Part shown: positions 36,448-44,493 of the stretch, one piece after another | Position numbering within the stretch: the stretch's first letter is position 1 | How the letters are laid out: each line of letters begins with the position of its first letter | Assembly: GCA_028868735.1 (NCBI GenBank) | Contig: JAGWTW010000009.1 | Coordinates: 1-57,160 of the forward strand | DNA: 57,160 nt | Source of the DNA: Hyphomicrobiales bacterium | GTDB lineage: Bacteria; Pseudomonadota; Alphaproteobacteria; Rhizobiales; Beijerinckiaceae | Direction: 5' to 3' | The notes under the pieces: model-generated | What the model was told of the DNA's origin: nothing | Databases searched by the model: none | What the model saw: the letters and a program-made list of their open reading frames with translations, nothing else | Program-made: the position numbers and the translations under genes

Positions 36448-36908
36448 GTCGCCCGATCCCACCGCCCGGCGGCCGCGTCGTCCTCGGCCTTGGCCGCGAC
36501 CCAGTCGCCGGAGGTTCCGTCCCTGCGATGCTCCTTCTTCCAGAAGGGCGCGCGGGTTTTGAGATAATCCATCAGGAACTCCGCCGCCGCGAAAGCCGCG
36601 GCGCGGTGGGCCGAGACGGTCACCACGAGCACGATCGGCTCGCCCGGCGCGATCTTGCCGTGCCGATGGATCGCCGTCGCGCCTGTGAGCGGCCAGCGCT
36701 CCAGCGCCTGCGCCATGACGCGCGAAATCTCCTCCTCGGCCATGCCCGGATAATGCTCGAGTTCGAGCGCCGCCAGCGTTCCGCCCTCGTCGCGGCAGAG
36801 CCCGACGAAAGTCACGACCGCGCCGACGTCGGTGCGCCCCGCCGTCAGCGCGGCGGCCTCGGCGGCGGCGTCGAAGGGCGCCGCCTGGACGCGCACGTTC
36901 GCCGCCAA
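36444..36908 (-). CDS. moaE: Molybdopterin synthase catalytic subunit MoaE
   Basis: MoaE, 154 residues, inserts sulfur from MoaD thiocarboxylate into precursor Z. Signatures: GAVVTFVGLCRDEGG, LELEHYPGMAEEEISRV, TGATAIHRHGKIAPGEPIVLV and HRAAAFAAAEFLMDYLKTRAPFWKKE. The start is a TTG at 36908 beginning one base after the moaD stop, with no better start in frame; GGGGG of the moaD end can serve as binding site. Last gene of the uvrC-pgsA-moaD-moaE run. Confidence 0.94.
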   Translation of the reverse strand: MAANVRVQAAPFDAAAEAAALTAGRTDVGAVVTFVGLCRDEGGTLAALELEHYPGMAEEEISRVMAQALERWPLTGATAIHRHGKIAPGEPIVLVVTVSAHRAAAFAAAEFLMDYLKTRAPFWKKEHRRDGTSGDWVAAKAEDDAAAGRWDRAT

Positions 36909-36909
36909 A

Positions 36910-37161
36910 CTAGCCCCCGGTCATCGGCGGAAAGAACGCGATCTCGCGCGCGCCGGCGATCGGCGCGTCGTGCTTGACGTGCTTGCGGTCGATCGCCGCG
37001 CGGATCGCTTTCGCATTCTCGAACGCATAGGCGTAATTCTCGCCGCGCGCGACCAGCCAGGCGATGAGTTCGCCGACGTTGCGGACCTCGGCCGGCGGGG
37101 CGATCTCCTCGTCCGTCGCGCCGACGCGCTCGCGCACCCAGGCGAAATAGACCGCTTTCAC
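36910..37161 (-). CDS. moaD: Molybdopterin synthase sulfur carrier subunit MoaD
   Basis: Ubiquitin-like sulfur carrier of 83 residues ending FFPPMTGG; the C-terminal Gly-Gly takes sulfur as a thiocarboxylate. It begins with a GTG at 37161, three bases after the pgsA stop, and moaE follows after one base. WVRERVGATDEE and VGELIAWLVARG fit the family. Molybdopterin made here could feed the MsrP molybdoenzyme encoded in this window. Confidence 0.94.
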   Translation of the reverse strand: MKAVYFAWVRERVGATDEEIAPPAEVRNVGELIAWLVARGENYAYAFENAKAIRAAIDRKHVKHDAPIAGAREIAFFPPMTGG

Positions 37162-37164
37162 GTC

Positions 37165-37761
37165 TCACTCCTCCACGACATGCTTGAGGCCGGCCTTCAT
37201 ATAGTCCCAGCCCGTGTAGAGCGTGAGGATGGCCGACACCCACAGCAATGCGAGACCGATTTTCGTGGTGCCCGGCAAAACCGTTTCGCCCGCGCGGCCG
37301 GCGATCAGGAAGCCGAGCGCGATGAGCTGCATCGTGGTCTTCCATTTGGCGACCGCGCTCACCGGCACGGAGACCTTCAGACCCGCGAGAAACTCGCGCA
37401 GGCCCGACACGAGGATCTCGCGGCACAGAATGACGATCGCCGCCCAGATGGACCAGCTCTGGATGGTGTGGTCGGCCACCAGCATCAACAGCACGGCCGC
37501 GACCAAAAGCTTGTCGGCGATCGGATCGAGCATCCGCCCCATGGAGGATTGCATCGACCAGGCGCGCGCCAGATAGCCGTCGAAGAAATCGGTGACGCCC
37601 GCCGCCGCGAAAATGCCGAGCGCCGTCCAGCGCATCCAGAATTCGTCCGGCCAGAACATGAGCGCGACCACGACCGGCACGGCGACGACGCGGCCGTAGG
37701 TCAGGAGATTCGGCAGCGCCAGGGCGTGGCTGCGGCTGCGCGGCAGCGAGGTCTCGGACAT
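37165..37761 (-). CDS. pgsA: CDP-diacylglycerol-glycerol-3-phosphate 3-phosphatidyltransferase
   Basis: Membrane enzyme of 198 residues for phosphatidylglycerol synthesis. The CDP-alcohol phosphotransferase motif D-x2-DG-x2-AR-x8-G-x3-D-x3-D is visible as DFFDGYLARAWSMQSSMGRM followed by LDPIADK (about residues 63-86). Five or six membrane helices are predicted. The ATG at 37761 is chosen; a TTG at 37815 opens 18 further residues. Third to last in the conserved uvrC-pgsA-moaD-moaE order. Confidence 0.92.
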   Translation of the reverse strand: MSETSLPRSRSHALALPNLLTYGRVVAVPVVVALMFWPDEFWMRWTALGIFAAAGVTDFFDGYLARAWSMQSSMGRMLDPIADKLLVAAVLLMLVADHTIQSWSIWAAIVILCREILVSGLREFLAGLKVSVPVSAVAKWKTTMQLIALGFLIAGRAGETVLPGTTKIGLALLWVSAILTLYTGWDYMKAGLKHVVEE

Positions 37762-37841
37762 GACGCGAAGGAACATGGCGCGGGCGGGCGCGTCAATGGC
37801 TTCAACGATGGACAATTGGGACCAGCCGGGCGGCCGAACGC

Positions 37842-39962
37842 CTATTTCTCGTGAAAATGCGCATAGATCAGCCGCGCCGTCGCCGCATTGACGCCCGGCG
37901 TCTTCTCGAGATCGGCCAGCGCCGCCCGCGAAACCGCCTTGGCCGTACCGAAGGCTGCGAGCAGTGCGCGTTTGCGCGCCGGTCCTATGCCCGCGATCTC
38001 GTCGAGCGGCGATTTCGTGAATTCCTTTTTCCGCCGCGCCCGGTGCGTGCCGATCGCGAACCGATGCGCCTCGTCGCGCAGGCGCTGCACGAAATAGAGA
38101 GCCGGATCGCGCGGCGCCATGCGGAACGGCTCGCGGCCGGCAACGAAGAATTGCTCGCGGCCCGAATCACGGTCCGCGCCCTTGGCGATCGAGACGACGG
38201 GAATGTCGGCGACGCCGACTTCCGCCATGATCGCGCGCGCCGCCTCGAATTGCCCGCGCCCGCCGTCGATGACGACGAGATCGGGACGGGCGGGGAAGGC
38301 GTCGTCGGCGTCTCCCTTCTCCCCGTGGCCCGAAGGCGAAGGGCCGGATGAGGGGCCGGTCGCTGGCGCAAATTCTTCGACGGACCTCGCCTCTCCGACC
38401 GGTCCCTCGCCCTGCTCTCTCCCCGCAGGCGGGGAGAGGGTTTCGCCGTCGCTCTCCCCCTCTTCCTTCACGAGCCGCGAAAACCTGCGCCGCAACACTT
38501 CGCGCATCATGCCGTAATCGTCGCCGGGCGTGAGATCGGCCGACTTGATGTTGAACGTGCGGTAGTGCGGCTTCATGAAACCGTTGCGTCCGGCGACGAT
38601 CATCGCGCCGATCGCGTTCGTCCCCATGATGTGGGAATTGTCGTAGACCTCGACGCGCCGGACCGGCGTCTCGATTCCGAACGCGCGCCCGAGCGCAGCG
38701 AGCAGTTTTTCCTGACTCGCCGCTTCCGCGAGTTTGCGCGACAGGGTCTGACGCGCATTCGCCTCCGCATGTTCGACGAGTTCACGCTTCTCGCCGCGCT
38801 GCGGATGCGCGACCTCGACTTTTCTCGACGCGCGAGCGGAAAGCGCCTGCGCGAGCAGATCGCGGTCCTCGATGTCTTCGTTCAGCAGCACGAGCGAGGG
38901 CGCCGGCCGCTCGTCGTAGAATTGCGCGACGAAGGCGTCGAGCACCTCGGCCTTCGAAAGGGACTTGTCGGCGCGCGGAAAATAGGCGCGGTTGCCCCAG
39001 TTCTGTCCGGTGCGGAAGAAGAAGATTTCGATGCAGAACTGGCCGGCCTCCTCCGCGACGGCGAACACATCGGCTTCTTCCACGCCGCGCGGGTTGACGC
39101 CCTGCGTTCCTTGAATGGCGGAAAGCGCGGCGATGCGGTCGCGCAGGCGCGCGGCGCGTTCGAAATCGAGCTTTTCGGCCGCCTCGCCCATCTCCTTCGC
39201 GAGCAGATTGCGCACGGCGCGGCTTTTCCCCGACAGAAAATCATGCGCCTCGCGCACGAGTTCGGCATAGTCCGTGTGCGAGATTTCGCCGGTACAGGGG
39301 CCGGCGCAGCGTTTGATCTGAAAGAGCAGACAGGGCCGCGTGCGATTGTCGTAATAGCTGTCCGTGCAGGAGCGCAGCAGAAACGCGCGCTGCAGGGCGT
39401 TGAGCGTGCGATGCACCGCCTGCGCGCTCGCGAACGGCCCGAAATAATCGCCCTTGCGGTTGCGCGCGCCGCGATGTTTGGCGATCTGCGGCGCGGCGTG
39501 ATCGCGCGTGATGAGAATGTAGGGGAACGACTTGTCGTCGCGCATCAGCACGTTGAAGTGCGGCTTCAGCTGCTTGATCAGATTTGTTTCGAGCAGCAGC
39601 GCTTCCGTCTCGGTCTCGGTCGAGACGAACACCATCGAAACCGTGAGCGCCACCATGCGCGCGATGCGGTTGGTGTGGCCTTCGCCGCGCATGTAGGAGG
39701 CGATGCGCTTCTTCACGCTCTTGGCCTTGCCGACGTAGAGCACCTCGCCGTCGGCCGCGATCATGCGATAGACGCCGGGCCCGATCGGCGCATGCTTCCA
39801 GTAGGACCGGATCGCCTCCGTCCCGCGCGCCAGCGAAGCCGGAGTCGTCTCGGCGGAAAGATCGAGATCGACGGCGGGCAGGCTCTGGTCTTCGAGATCG
39901 TCCGCGGACGTGTCGTCGGGCGGCGCGTCCAGACCGGGATTATTCTGCGGCGGGCGGGTCAT
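37842..39962 (-). CDS. uvrC: Excinuclease ABC subunit C
   Basis: UvrC, 706 residues, makes the dual incisions in nucleotide excision repair. The GIY-YIG nuclease is at about residues 60-140 ([21 protein letters not shown]), a UVR motif near 270, the RNase H-like domain at about 430-625 and helix-hairpin-helix at the C-terminus ([17 protein letters not shown]). Within the RNase H-like region, about 50 extra residues rich in Gly, Pro, Ser and Glu ([17 protein letters not shown]... to GHGEKGD) lie between KEE and [10 protein letters not shown]; they are encoded by palindromic repeat DNA. The gene opens the uvrC-pgsA-moa run. Confidence 0.95.
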   Translation of the reverse strand: MTRPPQNNPGLDAPPDDTSADDLEDQSLPAVDLDLSAETTPASLARGTEAIRSYWKHAPIGPGVYRMIAADGEVLYVGKAKSVKKRIASYMRGEGHTNRIARMVALTVSMVFVSTETETEALLLETNLIKQLKPHFNVLMRDDKSFPYILITRDHAAPQIAKHRGARNRKGDYFGPFASAQAVHRTLNALQRAFLLRSCTDSYYDNRTRPCLLFQIKRCAGPCTGEISHTDYAELVREAHDFLSGKSRAVRNLLAKEMGEAAEKLDFERAARLRDRIAALSAIQGTQGVNPRGVEEADVFAVAEEAGQFCIEIFFFRTGQNWGNRAYFPRADKSLSKAEVLDAFVAQFYDERPAPSLVLLNEDIEDRDLLAQALSARASRKVEVAHPQRGEKRELVEHAEANARQTLSRKLAEAASQEKLLAALGRAFGIETPVRRVEVYDNSHIMGTNAIGAMIVAGRNGFMKPHYRTFNIKSADLTPGDDYGMMREVLRRRFSRLVKEEGESDGETLSPPAGREQGEGPVGEARSVEEFAPATGPSSGPSPSGHGEKGDADDAFPARPDLVVIDGGRGQFEAARAIMAEVGVADIPVVSIAKGADRDSGREQFFVAGREPFRMAPRDPALYFVQRLRDEAHRFAIGTHRARRKKEFTKSPLDEIAGIGPARKRALLAAFGTAKAVSRAALADLEKTPGVNAATARLIYAHFHEK
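38311..38440. repeat. Palindromic repeat element inserted in frame in uvrC
   Basis: A perfect stem CTCTCCCCGC-AG-GCGGGGAGAG lies at 38417-38438, and at 38311-38356 the sequence CTTCTCCCCGTGGCCCGAAG and GGGCCGGATGAGGGG matches the type of dispersed intergenic repeat common in Rhizobiales. Here it is read through as protein within uvrC without a stop or frame change. It adds roughly 45-50 residues. Confidence 0.65.
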
Positions 39963-40038
39963 GGCCGAGATTTAATCGCATGCGCGGGGGATGCAATCGT
40001 GCGGAGCGCTGCGGCAGGCAGAGCGTCCAACAACCGGG

Positions 40039-40074
40039 GCCGTCATGGCCGGGCTTGTCCCGGCCATCCACGCC
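40039..40074. repeat. Left copy of 36-bp inverted palindromic (REP-like) repeat
   Basis: Begins GCCGTCATGGCCGGG; its exact reverse complement occurs at 40520-40555. Internally it can fold as ATGGCCGGG-CTTGT-CCCGGCCAT, a 9-bp stem. This is a familiar intergenic repeat type in Rhizobiales. It lies 77 bp upstream of uvrC on the other strand. Confidence 0.8.
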
Positions 40075-40145
40075 CTGCATCCTCATGAATGAAAGTGTGA
40101 AATTCGCTGAAGTACGCCTGCGTGCACAGCTTGAGGAGAGGACCG

Positions 40146-40508
40146 GTGGAGCACAAAAGAGGACGCGTTCTCCGAGACCTGTCCAAGCAGGTCGACGACG
40201 GCGCAGACGAAGATGAGTTCGTCGATTTTTCTGAGTATTACACAGGAGTCGGCGCGAAGCGTGCGGAGGCGGATGACGCGGAGCTAAGACCCCGGCTTGA
40301 GATAGCTTTGGCAGAGCACCTAAAAACGCCCGAGGGGCAGAAAGCTGCAAGAGACTCGGAGGAAGACTGCAAGCGCTCCGAACAAGAAGCCGAAGAACTT
40401 AGACGGTTGAAAGCTAGCCGCCCATTAGGAGCGACCAGCGGTTGGGAACCGCGTTCGGTCCACAGCAAACCCGCCGACCCGCCTTGGAAGCGAAAGCTTC
40501 GACCGTAA
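40146..40508 (+). CDS. Unknown charged protein in lower-GC DNA between inverted repeats
   Basis: Protein of 120 residues, rich in Glu, Lys and Arg, with a probable coiled coil (about residues 45-80: LRPRLEIALAEHLKTPEGQK, then SEQEAEELRRL). I do not recognise a family. The GTG at 40146 is chosen for AGGAGAGG with 5 bases spacing. The frame uses codons rare in neighbours (AGA, CTA, TTA, ATA) and the DNA is visibly AT-richer. An overlapping short frame from the ATG at 40085 (MNESVKFAEVRLRAQLEERTG) also looks protein-like and ends at 40216; a frameshifted N-terminus or a coupled upstream peptide is possible. It is enclosed by perfect inverted 36-bp repeats. Confidence 0.55.
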   Translation: MEHKRGRVLRDLSKQVDDGADEDEFVDFSEYYTGVGAKRAEADDAELRPRLEIALAEHLKTPEGQKAARDSEEDCKRSEQEAEELRRLKASRPLGATSGWEPRSVHSKPADPPWKRKLRP

Positions 40509-40519
40509 GAGATCGGATC

Positions 40520-40555
40520 GGCGTGGATGGCCGGGACAAGCCCGGCCATGACGGC
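40520..40555. repeat. Right copy of 36-bp inverted palindromic (REP-like) repeat
   Basis: Exact reverse complement of 40039-40074, ending CCCGGCCATGACGGC. The two copies enclose 445 bp holding one lower-GC gene. It lies 11 bases after the stop of that gene and 23 bases before the end of pgeF, so may act as its terminator-like end. Confidence 0.8.
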
Positions 40556-40578
40556 TTCTGGTAGGGCGCGAGTCGTCC

Positions 40579-41340
40579 TCACCCCAGCACGATCGCGGAC
40601 ACCAGCCGCCCGTAATCCGGCTCCTTCCGATGCGTCGTGCGGCGGTAGCTGTAGAAACGCTTTTCGTCCCCATAGGTGTCGAGGCCGAGATTTTCGAATG
40701 CCGCCGCGCCCGCCCGTTCCGCGCGAAAGCCGATGAATGCGGGCAGGTCGAACATCTTGTGGCCATCCCGCTTCGATGGCGAAAAGAATCGCGCGTGATC
40801 CTTCGCCTCGGCGACGAAGCGCTCGAAAAACTCCGGCCCCACTTCATAGCTCGTCGCGCCGATCGTCGGCCCGAGCGCGACGGAAACGTCCGCGCGGCGC
40901 GCGCCGAGCTTTTCCATCGCCGCGACCGTCGCTTCGACCACGCCCGTCAGCGCGCCTTTCCAGCCGGCGTGGGCGGCCCCGATCACGCCCGCGCGCGCGT
41001 CCGCGAACAGGATCATTCCGCAATCGGCGCCGGTGACGCCGAGCGCGAGACCTGGCGTCGCCGTGGCGAGCGCGTCGCAGCGCGGACGCTCGCTCCAGGG
41101 CGCGTCGACGATCAGGCAATCCGGCGAGTGGATCTGGAACGGCACGAGCAGCCGGTCGGCGCCGACGCCGAGCGCCGCCGCCATGCGCGCGCGATTCTCC
41201 AGCACGCGCTCGCGCACGTCGCTGGAGCCGACGCCGCCATTGAGCGAGGCGTAGACGCCTTCGCTCACGCCGCCCTGGCGCGTGAAAAAGGCGTGTCTGA
41301 CGCCGGCGAGCGCTTTCGATTGCAGGACGGGAATGCTCAC
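40579..41340 (-). CDS. pgeF: Peptidoglycan editing factor PgeF (YfiH/laccase domain)
   Basis: YfiH family protein of 253 residues; members act as purine nucleoside phosphorylase/adenosine deaminase-like enzymes and remove wrong amino acids from peptidoglycan precursors. Present are FFTRQGGVSEG, QIHS, TGADCGMILFADARAGVIGAAHAGWKGALTGV with its metal-binding Cys and His, and ALGPTIG. The GTG start at 41340 overlaps the midA stop (GTGA), the last of two 4-base overlaps in lgt-midA-pgeF. Confidence 0.92.
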   Translation of the reverse strand: MSIPVLQSKALAGVRHAFFTRQGGVSEGVYASLNGGVGSSDVRERVLENRARMAAALGVGADRLLVPFQIHSPDCLIVDAPWSERPRCDALATATPGLALGVTGADCGMILFADARAGVIGAAHAGWKGALTGVVEATVAAMEKLGARRADVSVALGPTIGATSYEVGPEFFERFVAEAKDHARFFSPSKRDGHKMFDLPAFIGFRAERAGAAAFENLGLDTYGDEKRFYSYRRTTHRKEPDYGRLVSAIVLG

Positions 41341-42425
41341 GCGTTCTCCAGCTCCAGAAATCCGGGCAGCGTCTCGACGTCGCGCCGCGTCACCGCCATG
41401 ACCTTGAACAAGGCGCCCATGTCGGTCGGCGCCGCTTCAGACGTCAGCCGCTTCAGGCTCGCATTGATTTCGATCTGCTGCGCGAGCGTCGCCTTGCGCG
41501 TCAGCGCTTCGGCGCGCCTGCCGATGCCGATCTGGTTCAGGAACGCGCCCTGCGTCACCGGCCCGTGCACGCGCGCGCCGGCCGCGCGCGCCGCCCGCCC
41601 GAGCGCGGCGAAATCGACATGGGCCGTGAGATCGGCCTCGCCGGGATTTTCGAGCGGATCGACGAACGCGTGGTGCCGCATCGCCTGCAAGGTTTCGCCG
41701 AGCACGGTCTCCGTATGCCCGTAATCGATGACGAGAAGCGCGCCGCCGTGCGTCACGACATCGACCGCGAGCCGCGTCATCATGCGCTGGGCCATCGCGC
41801 AGACCTCGACGATGCTGCCGACCGGCGCATCCGCCTTGAGATAGGGTTCGGGATCGGGCGCGGCGCCGAAAACGAATCTGCCGTCGACAAATCCAACCTG
41901 GCGTTCGCACCAGCCGCGATCGGTCTTCACATAGTGGCGCACCGGCAGGGCGTCGAAGAATTCGTTCGCGAGCACGATCGCCGGCGCCGGCGGCAGCTTC
42001 TCGATATTGTCGACCCAGGCGACCGGCCGCCCGACGCCGATGAGCCGCGCCTGCTGTTCGGCGACCAGCTTGCGGCTCGTCTCGACCATCGTGACTTCGA
42101 GCGTCGAGAAGAACGATTTCGCGACGCGCAATGCGCGCAGCGCGTCGGCCATCAGAAGCCCGCGTCCGGGGCCGAGTTCTGCGAGGCGCGACGGCTGCGG
42201 GCCGCCGCAGAGTGTCCAGGCCTCCGCCGCCCACAGGCCGACGAGTTCGCCGAACATCTGGCTGATTTCCGGCGAGGTGACGAAATCGCCGCCGGAGCCG
42301 AACGGATCATGGGCCGTGTAATAACCCATGGTCGGGTGGCCGAGGCAGATCGACATGTAGCGCTCGACCGAAATCGGCCCTTCCTGCGCGATGATCGAGG
42401 CGAGCTCCTCGCCGAGCAAATTCAT
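41337..42425 (-). CDS. midA: SAM-dependent methyltransferase, MidA/NDUFAF7 family
   Basis: Protein of 362 residues. N-terminal EGPISVERYMSICLGHPTMGYYTAHDPFGSGGDFVTSPEIS and the SAM motif AELGPGRGLLMADALR are diagnostic. The human relative NDUFAF7 methylates an arginine of complex I subunit NDUFS2; the bacterial target is not known. Start at 42425 overlaps the lgt stop as ATGA; stop overlaps pgeF start. This tight coupling argues for one transcript. Confidence 0.9.
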   Translation of the reverse strand: MNLLGEELASIIAQEGPISVERYMSICLGHPTMGYYTAHDPFGSGGDFVTSPEISQMFGELVGLWAAEAWTLCGGPQPSRLAELGPGRGLLMADALRALRVAKSFFSTLEVTMVETSRKLVAEQQARLIGVGRPVAWVDNIEKLPPAPAIVLANEFFDALPVRHYVKTDRGWCERQVGFVDGRFVFGAAPDPEPYLKADAPVGSIVEVCAMAQRMMTRLAVDVVTHGGALLVIDYGHTETVLGETLQAMRHHAFVDPLENPGEADLTAHVDFAALGRAARAAGARVHGPVTQGAFLNQIGIGRRAEALTRKATLAQQIEINASLKRLTSEAAPTDMGALFKVMAVTRRDVETLPGFLELENA

Positions 42426-43252
42426 GGCGCGGCCTCCCTGCCCGTCAGCGCGCGAAAGATCAGATAGGCGCCGACCAGCCCGATCGGCACAGAAAGCACC
42501 ATGCCCATCGTGAGCCCGTGCGCAAGCGCCTCGAGGTCCGGATCTGGCTCCCGGAAAAATTCGCTCGCGATCCGCGCCAGCGCATAGCCGACGCCGAACA
42601 CGCCGGAGACCAGACCCGGCCGTTTCAGGCCGCCGCGCCAGGCCAGGGCCGCCGTGACCGCCAGCAGCAGCAGCCCTTCGAGGCCGGCTTCGTACAATTG
42701 GCTGGGATGGCGCGGCAAAGGCCCCGCGCCAGGGAAAACCATGGCCCAGGGCGCGTCGCTCGGCCGCCCCCACATCTCCGGCTTGATGAAATTGGCGAGC
42801 CTGCCGAAAAAGATGCCGATCGGCGCGACCGCCGCGCACACGTCGGCGACGACGAGCTTGGGAAGCGCATATTTGCGGGCGAACAGCCAGGCCCCCAGCG
42901 CGACTCCGATCAGGCCGCCGTGAAAGGCCATGCCGCCATGCCAGACCGCGAAAATCTCGGCCGGATGGCGCCAGTAGAAATGATCGGGCGTGTCGTAGAA
43001 CAGCACGTTGAACAGACGCCCGCCGACGACCGCGCCGAGCGCCGAATAGACGAGAAGGTCGTCGAGGCTCTGCGGGCTCGGCCGCGCGCCGGGGCCCCAC
43101 AGCGCGTCGCGCGCGACGAGGATGCGGGCGTAGAGCCAGCCGAACAGAAGCCCGAAAACATAGGCGAGGCCGTACCAGCGCACCGGAAACGGGCCGATCC
43201 AGAAAAAGACCGGGTCGATGTTCGGAAAGGCGATCGCCAGGATCGGCGGCAT
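42422..43252 (-). CDS. lgt: Prolipoprotein diacylglyceryl transferase
   Basis: Lgt, 276 residues, moves diacylglyceryl from phosphatidylglycerol to the cysteine of lipobox signal peptides. Seven membrane helices are expected; the conserved HGGMAFHGGLIG, YGLAYVFGLL and GRLANFIKPEMWGRP with its Arg are present. First gene of lgt-midA-pgeF. The protein depends on phosphatidylglycerol, made by the PgsA encoded nearby. Confidence 0.96.
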   Translation of the reverse strand: MPPILAIAFPNIDPVFFWIGPFPVRWYGLAYVFGLLFGWLYARILVARDALWGPGARPSPQSLDDLLVYSALGAVVGGRLFNVLFYDTPDHFYWRHPAEIFAVWHGGMAFHGGLIGVALGAWLFARKYALPKLVVADVCAAVAPIGIFFGRLANFIKPEMWGRPSDAPWAMVFPGAGPLPRHPSQLYEAGLEGLLLLAVTAALAWRGGLKRPGLVSGVFGVGYALARIASEFFREPDPDLEALAHGLTMGMVLSVPIGLVGAYLIFRALTGREAAP

Positions 43253-43394
43253 GGAATCGAGAAGTCTCGCGGAAAGTCGCGGCAGGTGTGGCCCGCCCCT
43301 CCCGGGGCGTCAAGGCGCCGCGCGCCGCGGCCCTATGCGGAGAAGCTGCGCCGCCCCATTTCATGATATGAGGACGGCAAAAAGGAGTTCCCAG

Positions 43395-43649
43395 ATGCAA
43401 GAAAGCCGCTCGCGCCTGACCGACGACCTCGCCCGTATGTTCAACGACGCCGCCTCGCTCGCCGGCGGCATGCGCCGCGAGGTCGAGACGCTCGTGCGCA
43501 CCCAGATGGAGCGCCTGCTTTCCTCGATGGACGTGGTCGCGCGCGAAGAATTCGAGGCCGTGCGCGACATGGCCGCGCTCGCGCGCGAGGAGAACGAAAA
43601 GCTCGAAAAGAGAATCGCCGAACTCGAGTCGAAACTGGCGCAGAAGTGA
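43395..43649 (+). CDS. Accessory factor UbiK family (BMFP) protein
   Basis: BMFP domain protein of 84 residues, a coiled-coil helper that in E. coli (UbiK) supports ubiquinone synthesis under aerobic conditions. It reads LTDDLARMFNDAASLAGGMRREVETLVRTQMERLL, then VVAREEFEAVRDMAALAREENEKLEKRIAELESKL. AAAGGAG lies just upstream of the ATG at 43395. Divergent from lgt, the usual arrangement in Rhizobiales. Confidence 0.88.
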   Translation: MQESRSRLTDDLARMFNDAASLAGGMRREVETLVRTQMERLLSSMDVVAREEFEAVRDMAALAREENEKLEKRIAELESKLAQK

Positions 43650-43720
43650 TCGCGCACGCGTCGATTCTGTGGACGCCGCGTGTCGGACTCTGGACCTAAG
43701 TCCTCGAATCTACGAGCTTC

Positions 43721-43753
43721 GCCGCTGACTTAACGCGTGCGCGAGTCAGCGGC
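43721..43753. repeat. Ten-base inverted repeat upstream of TATATAG
   Basis: Arms GCCGCTGACT (43721-43730) and AGTCAGCGGC (43744-43753) are perfectly complementary with a 13-base loop. It sits directly before a TATATAG at 43757-43763, so it could be an operator over the -35 region or a terminator-like hairpin after ubiK, though no T-run follows. Confidence 0.5.
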
Positions 43754-43756
43754 CGG

Positions 43757-43763
43757 TATATAG
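43757..43763 (+). promoter_or_regulatory. Candidate -10 element ahead of a structured RNA and ybjN
   Basis: TATATAG in otherwise GC-rich DNA, placed so that transcription would begin near 43769-43771, about eight bases before the three-way-junction candidate at 43778. A clear -35 hexamer at the right spacing is not seen, which would fit activation by a bound factor at the adjacent inverted repeat. Confidence 0.4.
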
Positions 43764-43777
43764 TCGACAGGCGAAGT

Positions 43778-43827
43778 GATTCGCGTGCGGGAGCAGTCCC
43801 GCGCGACAGAAATCGTCTGTGCGAATC
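43778..43827 (+). ncRNA. Candidate structured RNA with compact three-way junction in ybjN leader
   Basis: Three perfectly nested helices can form: an outer stem GATTCGC (43778-43784) with GCGAATC (43821-43827), an 8-bp hairpin GTGCGGGA-GCAG-TCCCGCGC (43785-43804, one G-U pair), and a 5-bp hairpin ACAGA-AATCG-TCTGT (43806-43820), with one unpaired base between. More hairpins follow (GCCGCC-GCGT-GGCGGC near 43872). It lies 94 bp before the ybjN start. No Rfam family is recognised by me; chance structure cannot be excluded. Confidence 0.4.
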
Positions 43828-43921
43828 TGCAGGCTCAAGCGCGTATCCGCTCCGGCGGGAGTCGCCGCCGCGTGGCGGCAAGAGTGTGGTCGCCGTGTTC
43901 CTGTAGTCACTGGACAAGATA

Positions 43922-44422
43922 ATGCAGACTTCCCTGAGCCGCGCGACCCGCCGTGAACATCCGGTCGACGTGGTCGAGCGCCTGGCCGCCGCGAACGAAT
44001 GGTCCTTCGAACGCGACGATCAGGACGAGATTTCGATATCGGTTTCCGGAAGCTGGGCCGACTATCACCTCGCCTTCACATGGCTGCCCGACCTCGAGAC
44101 GCTGCATGTCGGATGCGCCTTCGACCTCAAGGTGCCGCTGCGGCGCCGGTCCGAGACGCTCGAACTCATCGCCATCGCCAACGAGCAATTGTGGCTCGGC
44201 CATTTCGACCTGTGGACCGGCCAGGGCGTCGTCATGTTCCGTCATGCGATGCTGCTCACGGGCGGCGCGCAGCCGACGCCGCAACAATGCGAGAGCATCC
44301 TGTCGAGCGCGCTCATCGCCTGCGAACGCTATTATCAGGCGTTCCAGTTCGTCGTCTGGGCCGGCAAGTCCGCGCGCGAGGCGATCGATTCGATCATGCT
44401 GGAGACGCGCGGCGAAGCGTGA
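43922..44422 (+). CDS. YbjN domain protein
   Basis: Cytoplasmic protein of 166 residues of the YbjN superfamily (type III secretion chaperone-like fold), for which E. coli YbjN affects stress responses and motility. Family features are PVDVVERLAAANEWSFERDDQDEISISVSGSWADYHLAFTWLPDLETLHVGCAFDLKVP and the tail LLTGGAQPTPQQCESILSSALIACERYYQAFQFVVWAGKSAREAIDSIMLETRG. It lies between ubiK and proC, all plus strand, the usual Rhizobiales order. Its 272-bp upstream region is unusually structured. Confidence 0.88.
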   Translation: MQTSLSRATRREHPVDVVERLAAANEWSFERDDQDEISISVSGSWADYHLAFTWLPDLETLHVGCAFDLKVPLRRRSETLELIAIANEQLWLGHFDLWTGQGVVMFRHAMLLTGGAQPTPQQCESILSSALIACERYYQAFQFVVWAGKSAREAIDSIMLETRGEA

Positions 44423-44493
44423 GGCGTTAGACTCGCGCCGCCGCCTGTGTCATTCCCGCGAATGCGGCATGACAGCGGAGCATTCGACCGGAC

